64,000 nt of DNA from Humibacillus xanthopallidus (GCF_006717145.1 NZ_VFQF01000003.1:930001-994000), one strand, 5' to 3'; counted from the stretch's first letter, positions 45,827 to 54,569 are shown. The notes: generated by a model from the letters alone, not told the origin. Numbers and translations: made by a program.

Positions 45827-47188
45827 GTGACCGCAGCTGCCCCCATCGAGGACTCGACCGCACGCCACCTCAGCCACCTGCTCGCCGCCGAGCAGCGCAC
45901 GAGCCGCCTGCCGTCCGTCGCCGCCGGCATCGTGCGCGACGGGTCGCTCGCCTGGTCCGATGCCGTCGGCACGCTCGACGGCCGCGCCACGGGCGACACG
46001 GCGGACGCCGACACGCAGTACCGGATGGGCTCGATCACCAAGACCTTCGTCGCCGTCGCCGTGCTCCAGCTGCGCGACCGCGGACGCCTCGACCTGCTCG
46101 ACCGTTTCGGCGAGCACGTGCCAGGCACCGCGTTCGGCGACGTGACGATCGCCCAGCTGCTGTCGCACGGTGCAGGCCTGCAGGCCGAGACCGAGGGTCC
46201 GTGGTGGGAGCGCACGGCCGGCCTCGGCTGGGACGACCTCGCCGCCTCCCCGGTGCGCCAGCGCTTCCGTGCCGGCCGCCGCTTCCACTACACCAACGTC
46301 GGCTTCGCGGCCCTCGGCGAGCTCGTCGCCCGCGCGCACGGCGCCGACTGGTTCGAGGTCATCCGCCGCGACCTGCTCGAGCCGCTCGGCATGACGCGCA
46401 CCACGACCCGACCGACCGGCAAGTCCGCGCAGGGGCTCGCCGTGCACCCCTTCGCCGACGTGCTGCTGCCGGAGCCCGAGCACGACGCGGGCGCGATGGC
46501 GCCGGCCGGCCAGCTGTGGTCGACCGTCGAGGACCTCGGCCGCTGGGCGGCCTTCGCGGGCGGTGACACCGGCGACGTGCTCGCCGCCGACACCCTCGAG
46601 GAGATGCTCGAGCCGCACACTCTCGCCGACAACCCGGGCCAGCCGTGGACCGCCGCGCACGGGCTAGGTTGGCAGGTGTGGAACCTTGCAGGACGGAAGT
46701 ATGCCGGCCACGGCGGCTCGATGCCCGGCTTCCTCGCCGGGTTGCGCGTCGACGTCGAGACGGGTGACGGCGTCGTCGTGCTCGCCAACACCACCGCCGG
46801 TATGCGTCCCGTGGGCTCCGACCTGCTGGCCGCCTTCGTGGAGCGCGAGCCCCGTGTTCCGCAGGTGTGGCACGCGAGCGGGGACGCCTCCGTGCTCGAC
46901 GTCGTCGGCATGTGGCACTGGGGCCCGTCGGTCACTGTCGCCCGGGCCGTCGGGGAGCACCTCGTGCTCGGTGAGCCGGGTCAGGCTCGAGGGTCGCGCT
47001 TTGCGCCCGTCGGCGATGACGAGTGGGTCGGGCTCGACGGCTACTACACGGGCGAGCCGCTACGGCTGGTCCGGCGCTCTGACGGCACCCCGTCGCACCT
47101 CGACCTCGCGTCGTTCCGCTTCACCCGGACGCCCTACGACGCGGACGCCGACGTGCCGGGTGGCGTCGACGACGCGGGTTGGCGCTGA
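45827..47188 (+). CDS. Serine hydrolase of the beta-lactamase class C/esterase family
   Basis: 453 residues. Active-site SxxK in YRMGSITKTFVAVAV near residue 70, second motif YTNVGF (Y-x-N) near 160, and HGGSMPGF near 300, which corresponds to the KTG-like third motif. The C-terminal 100 residues form a lipocalin-like beta domain often found in these enzymes. No signal peptide, so it is probably cytoplasmic; likely an esterase or D-aminopeptidase rather than a true beta-lactamase. GTG chosen from the -10 box just upstream. Confidence 0.87.
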   Translation: MTAAAPIEDSTARHLSHLLAAEQRTSRLPSVAAGIVRDGSLAWSDAVGTLDGRATGDTADADTQYRMGSITKTFVAVAVLQLRDRGRLDLLDRFGEHVPGTAFGDVTIAQLLSHGAGLQAETEGPWWERTAGLGWDDLAASPVRQRFRAGRRFHYTNVGFAALGELVARAHGADWFEVIRRDLLEPLGMTRTTTRPTGKSAQGLAVHPFADVLLPEPEHDAGAMAPAGQLWSTVEDLGRWAAFAGGDTGDVLAADTLEEMLEPHTLADNPGQPWTAAHGLGWQVWNLAGRKYAGHGGSMPGFLAGLRVDVETGDGVVVLANTTAGMRPVGSDLLAAFVEREPRVPQVWHASGDASVLDVVGMWHWGPSVTVARAVGEHLVLGEPGQARGSRFAPVGDDEWVGLDGYYTGEPLRLVRRSDGTPSHLDLASFRFTRTPYDADADVPGGVDDAGWR

Positions 47189-47289
47189 CGACGCAGGCTC
47201 GTGCAGACGAGGCTGGTGCAGACGACCTGGGCCGGCGCGGACGGCTCTGGTCCGCGCAGGCGGCCCCTGCCGAGCCCGACAGGCTCGCC

Positions 47290-47295
47290 TAAACT
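47290..47295 (+). promoter_or_regulatory. -10 box TAAACT for a leaderless mRNA
   Basis: TAAACT, unusually A/T-rich for this DNA, ends 6 bases before GTG 47302. Confidence 0.5.
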
Positions 47296-47301
47296 GGCGG
47301 C

Positions 47302-47760
47302 GTGACGCCCTCCGGACACCAGCGCCGCCGCTCTCAGGCGCGTCTGAGCCGCTGGCTGCTCGTGCTCGTCACCCTGGTGCTGGCGCTCGGCGTCGTCGTC
47401 ATGCACTCGCTCGGCATCGGACACCACGGCTCCTCCCACCTCTCGCCGGGCGGCGCGTCGTCGGTGACAGCAGGAGCCGCGCACGCCCACGAGCAGACCG
47501 GCCACCACGTGGCCGCCGCGGAACCGAGCGCCCCCTCGCCGGGCGGCGAGTCGAGTCAGGCAGCGCGTCACGGAGCAAGCGTCATGTGTCTCGCCGTCCT
47601 GCCGCTGCTCCTGCTGCTGCGGCGTGGCGGTCGTGCCTGGTTCGCCCGTGCCGTGGCCGCAGCCCGACGTCCGGTCGTGGCGGTGCCGGGCTCGTGGCTG
47701 ACCATCCGTGCCCGACCGCCCGGCTCGATCCTGTCGGAGCTCTGCATCCTGCGCACGTGA
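47302..47760 (+). CDS. DUF6153-like small membrane protein
   Basis: 152 residues. One membrane segment near residues 18-38 (WLLVLVTLVLALGVVVMHSLG), a His/Gly/Ser-rich extracytoplasmic loop (GIGHHGSSH, AHAHEQTGHHVAA) that could bind metal, and a second hydrophobic segment with a Cys (GASVMCLAVLPLLLLLRRGG). Proteins of this shape are often next to DUF305 proteins, as here, and may act in copper handling; that is inference. Probably co-transcribed with the DUF305 gene (129-bp gap). Confidence 0.7.
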   Translation: MTPSGHQRRRSQARLSRWLLVLVTLVLALGVVVMHSLGIGHHGSSHLSPGGASSVTAGAAHAHEQTGHHVAAAEPSAPSPGGESSQAARHGASVMCLAVLPLLLLLRRGGRAWFARAVAAARRPVVAVPGSWLTIRARPPGSILSELCILRT

Positions 47761-47889
47761 CAGGGCCCGGACGGTCGTCGGGCGACATCGCCGGCGCTCG
47801 TCCCGCTGTGCAGCCGCGCGTCGACAGCGCGTCGACCGCCCGTGCTGCAGTCCGTCACGCATGCCCAGACCCAGGACAGGAACCGACCC

Positions 47890-48540
47890 ATGAAGCGCAC
47901 GATCCGTCATGCCAGCAACGCCGCCGTCAGCCTTGCGGTGGCCCTCACCCTCGCCGCGTGCGGCAGCTCCGACCACTCGGGCGGCGCGCACGAGAGCATG
48001 TCGAGCGCGACCGGAAGCGCGTCCGTCACGGCGCCCGCTGCATCGGCCGACCACAACGCCGCAGACGTCACCTTCGCGACCGACATGATCCCGCACCACC
48101 AGCAGGCGGTCGAGATGGCCGATCTCGCCGCTGAGCGCGCGAGCGACGCCCAGGTCAAGAGACTCGCGGTCGCCATCAAGGCGGCCCAGGACCCTGAGAT
48201 CCAGACCATGAGTGGGTGGTTGTCGACGTGGGGCCAGCCCGTGCCCTCCGACACCGACGGTCACGACATGTCTGACATGGACCACGGGGACGGCGCCACG
48301 ATGGAGGGGATGATGACCGACGAGGAGATGCAGCGGCTCGCGGCAGCCTCTGGAGCGGCCTTCGACCGGCTGTGGCTGGAGCTCATGATCAAGCACCATA
48401 TGGGCGCGGTCGCCATGGCCGAGACCGCGACGGCGTCGGGCAAGAATGCCGATGTGGTGGCCTTGGCGCAGGAGATCATCACAGCGCAGAAGGCCGAGAT
48501 CGCGACGATGCAGCAGCTGCTCCCGACCATCACCGGCTGA
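47890..48540 (+). CDS. DUF305 lipoprotein
   Basis: 216 residues. Lipobox LAAC near residue 20, then a Ser/Ala-rich spacer and two DUF305 halves: FATDMIPHHQQAVEMADLA and LMIKHHMGAVAMAETA, each with the conserved M-x2-HH motif. Between them lies HDMSDMDHGDGATMEGMM, rich in His and Met as in copper-binding segments. Exported and lipid-anchored. A role in copper or redox stress outside the membrane is plausible from composition and family distribution. Confidence 0.88.
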   Translation: MKRTIRHASNAAVSLAVALTLAACGSSDHSGGAHESMSSATGSASVTAPAASADHNAADVTFATDMIPHHQQAVEMADLAAERASDAQVKRLAVAIKAAQDPEIQTMSGWLSTWGQPVPSDTDGHDMSDMDHGDGATMEGMMTDEEMQRLAAASGAAFDRLWLELMIKHHMGAVAMAETATASGKNADVVALAQEIITAQKAEIATMQQLLPTITG

Positions 48541-48565
48541 CGCGCTGAGGGGCGAGAACAAGAAC

Positions 48566-48604
48566 GTGGGCCACGCGCCTGCAGGGAGGCGGCGCGTGGC
48601 CCAC
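48566..48604. terminator. Hairpin terminator after the DUF305 gene
   Basis: Perfect 14-bp stem GTGGGCCACGCGCC (48566-48579) / GGCGCGTGGCCCAC (48591-48604) with an 11-base loop, 26 bp after the stop. The remaining 185 bp to the MMPL stop show no gene. Confidence 0.8.
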
Positions 48605-48789
48605 GGTGCCGAGGCCAGCTGGGGGGTGCTGCCTCGGCGGGGGAGGAGATGGTGGGGTTCATCAGCCTCGAGACCTCAAGCATGGCCCTCGAAACCCGAT
48701 CTGTCTAGGGTTTGTCGAATGTTGGTGACGTGTCTGACGGCAGCGCCGTCCGACACGGCACCACGGTGCCCGCCGCCGTCCGGCGGTGG

Positions 48790-50883
48790 TCAGTGGCTGG
48801 GGGAGGGGGTGGCAGTCGCCCCCTCCCGGTCCGCCTCCTCGAGCTCTGCGGCCGGCGCAGCCTTGTGGGCCGAGACCCGCCGTGGCCACCAGAAGCGGTC
48901 GCCGAGAACGACCGCGATGGCCGGCACGAGCAGGGTGCGCACGACGAGGGTGTCGAGGAGCACGCCGATGCAGATGATGACGCCGATCTGGGCGAGCACG
49001 ACGAGCGGCAGCACGCCGAGCACCGCGAAGACGGCGGCGAGCAGGATGCCGGCGCTCGTGATGACGCCACCCGTCGCAGCGAGGCCCCGCAGCATGCCCT
49101 CCCGTGAGCCGTGCTGCCGTGCCTCCTCGCGCGCCCTCGTCACGAGGAAGATGTTGTAGTCGACGCCGAGGGCCACGAGGAAGACGAAGGCGAAGAGGGG
49201 GGCGCCGTCGTCGAGAGCCGTGAAGTTGAAGACCTTGCTGAAGATCCACCAGCTGGCGCCGATGCTGGCGAGGTAGGTGGCGACGACGGTGGAGACGAGC
49301 ACGATCGGAGCGAGGAGCGACCGCAGCAGCACGACGAGGGCGAGGAGGACGAGCGCCAGCACGAGCGGGAAGATGACGAGCCGATCACGCGTCGAGGCCT
49401 CCGCCTGGTCGAGGGCCACGGCCTCGGTGCCGGCGACGTGGCTCTCGGGCAGGGCCGTCAGGGCGGCGCGCAGGGCCACGACGGTGTCGGCGGCTGCCTC
49501 GGAGCCCGGGGCCGCCTCGATGACCGCGTCGATCTCTGCCACCCCGTTGCCCTGGTTGACCATCCGAGCGCCGGCGATGCCCTCGACGCCCTTCGCGGCG
49601 GTGGTCACGGCCTGCGGGTCATTCGTCGTCATGATGATCGCCGGGTCGGCACTGCCGGCCGGGAAGGACCGCGCGAGACGCTCGCTGGCGGCGATCGCCT
49701 CGGGCTTCTGGAGGAACTGGTCGGACGTCTTGAGGCCGGTGTCGACGAAGGCGATGCCGGATGCCAGGACGGCGAGCCCGATGAGGGTGATGCTGATGAT
49801 CCGCTTGGGGTGCGCGGCGACACGGTCGCCGACCTTGCGCCACAGCGACTGCCCGTCCGCCAGGGCTGCCTCGCCCTCGCGCGGCACGCGCGGCCAGAAG
49901 ATCCAGCGGTCGAAGATGACGAGGGCTGCCGGCAGCACGAGGAGCACGAAGGCCGCAGCCACGACGATGCCGACGGCGCAGGCGAGCCCGAGGCCGCGCG
50001 TCGCCGGGAAGAGCGAGAGCAGCAGCGTCAGCAGGCCGAGGACGACGGTGACCGAGCTGGAGAGAACCGCTTCTGCCGTGCGGCGCAGCGCGAGCGACAT
50101 CGCCTCGCGCCGGTCGTGGTGGCTGCGCAGCTCGTCGCGATAGCGCGAGATGAGCAGCAGGGCGTAGTCGGTTCCGGCGCCGAAGACGAGCACCGAGAGG
50201 ATGCCGATCGTCGACTCGTCCCACACGACGTCGAACGCCGCGAGGGTGTGGGTGGCGAGCACGGAGGCCAACCGGTCGGCCACGCCGACGACGATGAGCG
50301 GGAAGATCCAGAGGATCGGGCTGCGGTAGGTGATGACGAGCAGCAGTGCGACGACCGAGGCGGTCGCGATGAGCAGGCGGGTGTTCGCTCCGGAGAAGAC
50401 GGCGGCGAGGTCGGCCTGCACTGCGGCAGGCCCGGTGACCTGGGCGGTGACGCCCTCGGGCAGATCGGCCTTGACGGTGGCCCGGATCTGCTTCACGGCC
50501 TCCGCGGTCGCGGTGGCGTCGTTGGTGTCCACCGGAACGACGGCGAGCACTGCCGTGCCGTCCTCACTGCGCTGCACCGGCACCCGACCGGCGCCCGGCA
50601 CCTCGGCGAGCCGTGACTCGATCGCGCTGACGGCGCTCTGGGAGAGCTGTCCGGACTCCGTGCTGAAGATGACGACGGCCGTCGACCCCTCCGCCTCCGG
50701 GAGCTGCTCGCGCAGCGCGACCGCCGCCGCGCTGTCCGAACCGATGGGCAGGGCATCGGTCGCCGACGCCGTGCGCGTCGCCTCACCGACGACTGATACG
50801 ACTCCCATCGCACCGCCCAGGGCGAGGATGACGATGGCCACCGCCCACCACTTGCGTGTGATCCTGTCTGTCACCGAACGCAC
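48790..50883 (-). CDS. MMPL/RND family transporter
   Basis: 697 residues with 12 predicted membrane helices in two halves, each preceded by a large extracytoplasmic loop. The paired motifs FGAGTDYALLLISRYRDELR (first half) and LGVDYNIFLVTRAREEA (second half) carry the Asp-Tyr pair thought to couple proton movement in MMPL exporters. Likely exports lipids or drugs. GTG start with GCGGAGG eight bases upstream. Divergent from a MarR gene, whose operator-like palindromes sit in the shared promoter region. Confidence 0.92.
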   Translation of the reverse strand: MRSVTDRITRKWWAVAIVILALGGAMGVVSVVGEATRTASATDALPIGSDSAAAVALREQLPEAEGSTAVVIFSTESGQLSQSAVSAIESRLAEVPGAGRVPVQRSEDGTAVLAVVPVDTNDATATAEAVKQIRATVKADLPEGVTAQVTGPAAVQADLAAVFSGANTRLLIATASVVALLLVITYRSPILWIFPLIVVGVADRLASVLATHTLAAFDVVWDESTIGILSVLVFGAGTDYALLLISRYRDELRSHHDRREAMSLALRRTAEAVLSSSVTVVLGLLTLLLSLFPATRGLGLACAVGIVVAAAFVLLVLPAALVIFDRWIFWPRVPREGEAALADGQSLWRKVGDRVAAHPKRIISITLIGLAVLASGIAFVDTGLKTSDQFLQKPEAIAASERLARSFPAGSADPAIIMTTNDPQAVTTAAKGVEGIAGARMVNQGNGVAEIDAVIEAAPGSEAAADTVVALRAALTALPESHVAGTEAVALDQAEASTRDRLVIFPLVLALVLLALVVLLRSLLAPIVLVSTVVATYLASIGASWWIFSKVFNFTALDDGAPLFAFVFLVALGVDYNIFLVTRAREEARQHGSREGMLRGLAATGGVITSAGILLAAVFAVLGVLPLVVLAQIGVIICIGVLLDTLVVRTLLVPAIAVVLGDRFWWPRRVSAHKAAPAAELEEADREGATATPSPSH

Positions 50884-50899
50884 GAGTACCTCCGCTAGG

Positions 50900-51475
50900 A
50901 TGAGTAATCTGGTTACTCAGAAGATTACTAAGTTGGTGAGTGACATTAGCAGCAAACAGAGCGACCGCCAATCGCCGCCCGACCGCGGCGGCCCGCCCTC
51001 CGGCGCCGACGCACAGCAGCGCGCCAGCGCCGCCACCGGCGTGCCCAACTGGCAGCTGACGGGAACGCTCTCGGCCCTGCAGGAGCTCGTCGAGGTCGCG
51101 GAGGCGGTGCCGGCAGTCGTCGCGCGCCAGGCCGGGCTCAGCACCTCCGAGCTGCACTCGCTCCGCCACCTCATGCGTGGCCCGATGGGCCCCGTCGACC
51201 TCGCCAAGGTGCTCGGCGTGACCTCGGCGGCCTCGTCGGGTGTCGTCGACCGCCTCTGCAGCCACGGCCACGCCGTGCGGCGGGCGCACCCCGACGACGG
51301 TCGTCGCACCGAGGTCGTCATCACCGACAGCGGGCGCGCCGAGGTCACCGCCCGCATGAGGCCGATGTTCGTCGCTCTCGCGGAGCTCGACGCCTCCTTG
51401 ACCGACGACGAGCGGGTCGTCGTCGAGCGCTACCTGCGGGGCGCGACGGCTGCCATGCACGACCTCGTGACCTGA
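50900..51475 (+). CDS. MarR family transcriptional regulator
   Basis: 191 residues from ATG 50900. The winged-helix core is STSELHSLRHLMRGPMGPVDLAKVLGVTSAASSGVVDRL, then the wing RRAHPDDGRRTEVVITDSGRA; helices before and after make the dimer. The first 12 codons coincide with the operator palindromes, so GTG 50936 (179 residues) may be the true start. Divergent from the MMPL transporter, its probable target: ligand binding would release repression of export. Confidence 0.88.
   Translation: MSNLVTQKITKLVSDISSKQSDRQSPPDRGGPPSGADAQQRASAATGVPNWQLTGTLSALQELVEVAEAVPAVVARQAGLSTSELHSLRHLMRGPMGPVDLAKVLGVTSAASSGVVDRLCSHGHAVRRAHPDDGRRTEVVITDSGRAEVTARMRPMFVALAELDASLTDDERVVVERYLRGATAAMHDLVT
50902..50929. 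promoter_or_regulatory. MarR operator-like palindromes between MMPL and marR genes
   Basis: GAGTAA-TCTGG-TTACTC (50902-50918) and AGTAATC-N13-GATTACT (50903-50929) overlap in the only A/T-rich part of this region. They lie in the divergent control region of the MMPL and MarR genes, so one regulator could control both. Confidence 0.7.
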
Positions 51476-51477
51476 GC

Positions 51478-51516
51478 GGCCCGGCCGAGTGAGACCCGGC
51501 GAGACTCGGCCGGGCC
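51478..51516. terminator. Hairpin between convergent marR and anti-sigma genes
   Basis: Perfect 13-bp stem GGCCCGGCCGAGT (51478-51490) / ACTCGGCCGGGCC (51504-51516) with a 13-base loop, directly after the marR stop and just before the anti-sigma stop. Confidence 0.8.
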
Positions 51517-51521
51517 CCTGC

Positions 51522-52376
51522 TCAGGCAGGCAGCTTGCCGCGCAGCAGGCTGTCGCCCGAGTGAGCTGGTGAGCCATCGAACTTCTCCCGCGAGATGTCG
51601 ACGATGACGTAGCCCTCGTCGATGAGCGTCTGGCTGATCGGGAACGACGCCTTGTCGCCGGGCGCGAGGACTCCCACCGACACCATGCGCTTGCCGTCGG
51701 AGTTGAGCAGCCACACCTCGAGGTAGCCGTCACCCGCGTCGAGCGGCTTCGACGTCGCGACCGTGAGGTCGAGCCCGTCGGCAGAGCGCACCACCGCCGC
51801 CTTGCCCTCGTCCTGCTTCGTGTCGAGGGTCGACAGGGCCACCTGGGCGACGGGCTGCACGGGCGTGTCGGGCTGCCAGATGGCGCGTCCGGCGAGCAGC
51901 CCGATGGCGAGGCTCGCCGCCGCGAGCCCGGCGCCCCATCCGACGGACAACCGGCGTCCCCGCCCGCCGCGGTCGCGCTCGTGGCGGCCCGCGCGCCGGC
52001 GTTCCAGCTCGTCGTCGGTATGCGGGGTGGCGGGCTCCCGCCGCGCCGGCGCGGCGGGCGGCAGGTCGTCTGAGGTCGGCTCGTCGGCGTCGAGCTCGTC
52101 GGCGTCGAGCCCGTCGGCGTCGAGCCCGTCGGCGTCCAGCTCCTCGGTGCTCAGGTGGTCGGTGATGCGGCCCCAGACGGCGTCCGTTGGAGCCTGCCAG
52201 GTGACCGACGGTGGGGCGGCGGCGACGAGGGCGGCAGTGTGGCGTAGCTCCGCGACGGTGGCAGCGCAGGTGTCGCAGCCGTCGACGTGGGCGGACACGG
52301 ATGCGGAGACGGACGGCGAGACGGTGCCGTCGCCGACGGCGAGATCGACGAGCTCGTCCTCAGTGGGATGAGACAC
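51522..52376 (-). CDS. RskA-type anti-sigma factor
   Basis: 284 residues. An N-terminal zinc anti-sigma domain with H-x3-C-x2-C (HVDGCDTC near residue 30) binds the sigma factor. An acidic linker carries repeats LDADG/LDADE, then one membrane helix (WGAGLAAASLAIGLLAGRAIW near 155-175). The extracytoplasmic C-terminal domain (YLEVWLLNSDGKRMVSVGVL, PISQTLIDEGYVIVDISREK) matches the anti-sigma K family. Expected to be cut by membrane proteases to release the sigma factor. Overlaps the sigma gene by 17 bp. Confidence 0.92.
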   Translation of the reverse strand: MSHPTEDELVDLAVGDGTVSPSVSASVSAHVDGCDTCAATVAELRHTAALVAAAPPSVTWQAPTDAVWGRITDHLSTEELDADGLDADGLDADELDADEPTSDDLPPAAPARREPATPHTDDELERRRAGRHERDRGGRGRRLSVGWGAGLAAASLAIGLLAGRAIWQPDTPVQPVAQVALSTLDTKQDEGKAAVVRSADGLDLTVATSKPLDAGDGYLEVWLLNSDGKRMVSVGVLAPGDKASFPISQTLIDEGYVIVDISREKFDGSPAHSGDSLLRGKLPA

Positions 52377-52932
52377 GCTCCACCTCCTTCATCCGGTCCC
52401 TCAGTGCGATGAGTCCTCGCCGCACGTGGCTCTTGACGGTGCCGAGTGGCAGGTCGAGGGTCTGTGCGATGTCCTCGTGGGTACGGTCCTCGACGAAAGC
52501 CATTCGGAGCACGGTCGCTCTCGGATCGCCCATCCGCTCGAGCTCGTGCACGAGCAGGAGTCGTTCGGCCCAGTTCGAGTCGTCGACCGTGACGGGTGAC
52601 GTGGCCACCTCGGAGGCGACCGCCTGCATGTTGCGATGACTCCGGTAGCGCTCCGTGCGCACGTCGGCGACTCGGTGCTTCGTGATGCCGACGAGCCACG
52701 CCGCGGGCGAGCCGAGGTCGGGCTGCACCGTGTGGCGACCTCGCCACGCCGCGACGAAGACCTGCTGGGTGACGTCCTCGGCGTCCTCGCGGGTGCCGAG
52801 GCTGCGCAGGGCGATGGTGTGCACGAGGGTGGACCACCGGCGGTACATCTCGGCGAGCGCCTCCTGGTCGCCCGCTCGCAGCCTGACGGCGAGGTCGGCG
52901 GCCTCGACATCCGGGTCGTCATGCACGTGCAC
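52360..52932 (-). CDS. ECF (sigma-70 family) RNA polymerase sigma factor, SigK-like
   Basis: 190 residues. Region 2: EALAEMYRRWSTLVHTIALRSL and EDAEDVTQQVFVAAWRGRHTV. Region 4: LLVHELERMGDPRATVLRMAFVEDRTHEDIAQTLDLPLGTVKSHVRRGL. No region 1 or 3, so of ECF type. Held by the anti-sigma factor encoded next. The upstream sortase and DUF4397 genes on the same strand are probable regulon members, as in the SigK/RskA arrangement where exported antigens are targets. Confidence 0.93.
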   Translation of the reverse strand: MHVHDDPDVEAADLAVRLRAGDQEALAEMYRRWSTLVHTIALRSLGTREDAEDVTQQVFVAAWRGRHTVQPDLGSPAAWLVGITKHRVADVRTERYRSHRNMQAVASEVATSPVTVDDSNWAERLLLVHELERMGDPRATVLRMAFVEDRTHEDIAQTLDLPLGTVKSHVRRGLIALRDRMKEVERVSSH

Positions 52933-52953
52933 GAGCCCACCCTAACCACGCCC

Positions 52954-53694
52954 TCACGACACCGGGGTGGCGGTGACGACGATGTTGCGGTCATAACGCC
53001 GTGCCTCGGGGTCGAAGGTGCCGCCACAGGTGACGATGTGCAGCACCGGCGCACCGTCACGGGCGAAGAGCGTCGGGAGGTCGAGCTGGGACTTGCGGAT
53101 GCTGCGGACGTCGCTCACGGCATACCGCGTCGTCGTGCCCCCTGAACGCACGACGAGCGTGTCACCCGGGCGCAGGTCCTCGACGGCGGCGATCGGGCCG
53201 GTGCCGTAGCCCGGCATGTCGAGGTGAGCCGCGAGCACGGTGGCGCCTCGGGGATCGCCCGGGCGGGGGCCGAACTCGTACCACCCGACCTCGGCCGGAG
53301 TGCGCGGGAGCGCCATCTCGCCGTCACGGGCCACCCCGACGGGCTTCACCGGCATGTCGATGCCGAGCCGCTTGATGGTGAGCCGGGTCGGAGCGGGAAG
53401 GGTGCTGGCCACGGCCTGGGTGGCAGGTCGCGCCTCCGGCTGGGAGGCCGCCGCCCCGGTCGGTGCGGGTGCGGTCGCCGAGGCTGCGGCTGCCGGGGCG
53501 AGGGAGTCGGCCTCCGGGACCCCCGACAGGGCATCGGAGGGCCGGGTGACCCAGAAGGTGACGAGCCCCGCCAGGAGGGCGACCGCAAGGGCTGCGGCCA
53601 CCCCCCTGGCTCCGCCCGAGCGTCCGGAGCCGCCGGCGACACCCGGCTCCGCGGTCCGGTGGGGGACCGGCGAGGGGGCGCGGTGTCGGGTCAT
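52954..53694 (-). CDS. Class F sortase
   Basis: 246 residues. Basic N-terminus, membrane anchor at about residues 33-50 (VAAALAVALLAGLVTFWVT), Ala/Pro-rich linker, then the sortase domain with catalytic His in AAHLDMPG, Cys in HIVTCGGTF and Arg in RRYDRNIVV. Class F sortases are common in actinobacteria; many lack known LPXTG partners nearby. The adjacent DUF4397 protein ends in a membrane helix and basic tail but shows no clear LPXTG motif. 21 bp from the sigma gene. Confidence 0.92.
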   Translation of the reverse strand: MTRHRAPSPVPHRTAEPGVAGGSGRSGGARGVAAALAVALLAGLVTFWVTRPSDALSGVPEADSLAPAAAASATAPAPTGAAASQPEARPATQAVASTLPAPTRLTIKRLGIDMPVKPVGVARDGEMALPRTPAEVGWYEFGPRPGDPRGATVLAAHLDMPGYGTGPIAAVEDLRPGDTLVVRSGGTTTRYAVSDVRSIRKSQLDLPTLFARDGAPVLHIVTCGGTFDPEARRYDRNIVVTATPVS

Positions 53695-53768
53695 CGGCTC
53701 GGTGCTCTCGGTGCTCTCGAAGGTGCAGGGGTCGTGGATCTGGTCCGGCTGGTGTGGCCGACCGGCGG

Positions 53769-54569
53769 TCAGCGCACCGCAGCGGCGCGGCGACGACCGG
53801 CGAGCACGAGGCCTCCGGCGAGGGCCGAGGCGCCGGCGACGGCGGCCCAGCGAGCCGCTGCCGAGGAGTCGTCACCCGCGCCCGCGGGGACGCCACCGGG
53901 AGCGGAGTGCATGCCGGTCAGCACCTGCGTGGCGAGGGCGAGGTTCTTGTCGGCCGCGCTGCCCCAGGCGTAGACGATGGTGTTCGTGCCCTCCTTGAGG
54001 TTGACGTCGGCCGGGCCGATCGCGACGGTGTCGGTGCCGGCGAGCACGACGTCGGCCTTGATCGTGCCGGCGGCGAGGTCGGCCTTCGCCTCGTTGGGGT
54101 TGGTGAGGTCCTTGAAGGCGACCTGACCGTTGGCGCGCACGTCGACCGCGGGAGCCGCGGCCGTGTGGCGCACCGTGATCCGGGCCTTGCCTGCTGCGAT
54201 CGACGAGGTGTCGTTGACGTAGGGCGTCAGCACGGGCTTGCCGCTCTCGTCGAGGTGGGCCACGACGGTGATGTTGGCGTTGCCGGGCACCTTGACGTCG
54301 TTTGCCTCGATGACGGCAGCGCCGCCCGCCCCTGCCCCGGCCGCGGTCACCTTGAGGTCGTAGGTGCCCTCGGGGAGCATCAGCGGGTCGGTCAGGGTGC
54401 CGGGCTTGAAGTCGGTGAGCAGTGCCTTGCCGTTGGCGTAGACGTCGACGGTCGCTCCGGGCACGGCGTGCAGGATCGACACGGTGGCGTCAGCCGCGTG
54501 GGCCGGAGCGGCCAGGGCGACGGGGGCGAGGGCGAGGGACGCGACGGCGGCGATGCGAAGGGTCTTCAT
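53769..54569 (-). CDS. Exported DUF4397-domain surface protein
   Basis: 266 residues. Signal peptide of about 25 residues (ALAPVALAAPAHA), two DUF4397 repeats starting ATVSILHAVPGATVDVYANG and ARITVRHTAAAPAVDVRANG, then a Gly/Asp/Ser linker and a C-terminal membrane helix with a short basic tail (LAGRRRAAAVR). The end resembles a cell-wall sorting signal without the LPXTG box; GGVPAGAGD precedes the helix. Preceded by AAAGGA. First gene of the DUF4397, sortase, sigma, anti-sigma cluster. Confidence 0.88.
   Translation of the reverse strand: MKTLRIAAVASLALAPVALAAPAHAADATVSILHAVPGATVDVYANGKALLTDFKPGTLTDPLMLPEGTYDLKVTAAGAGAGGAAVIEANDVKVPGNANITVVAHLDESGKPVLTPYVNDTSSIAAGKARITVRHTAAAPAVDVRANGQVAFKDLTNPNEAKADLAAGTIKADVVLAGTDTVAIGPADVNLKEGTNTIVYAWGSAADKNLALATQVLTGMHSAPGGVPAGAGDDSSAAARWAAVAGASALAGGLVLAGRRRAAAVR

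Noticed and set aside
45827-47188. True class C beta-lactamase resistance gene
   Set aside because: No signal peptide and a C-terminal lipocalin-like domain point to an esterase or peptidase of the same fold.
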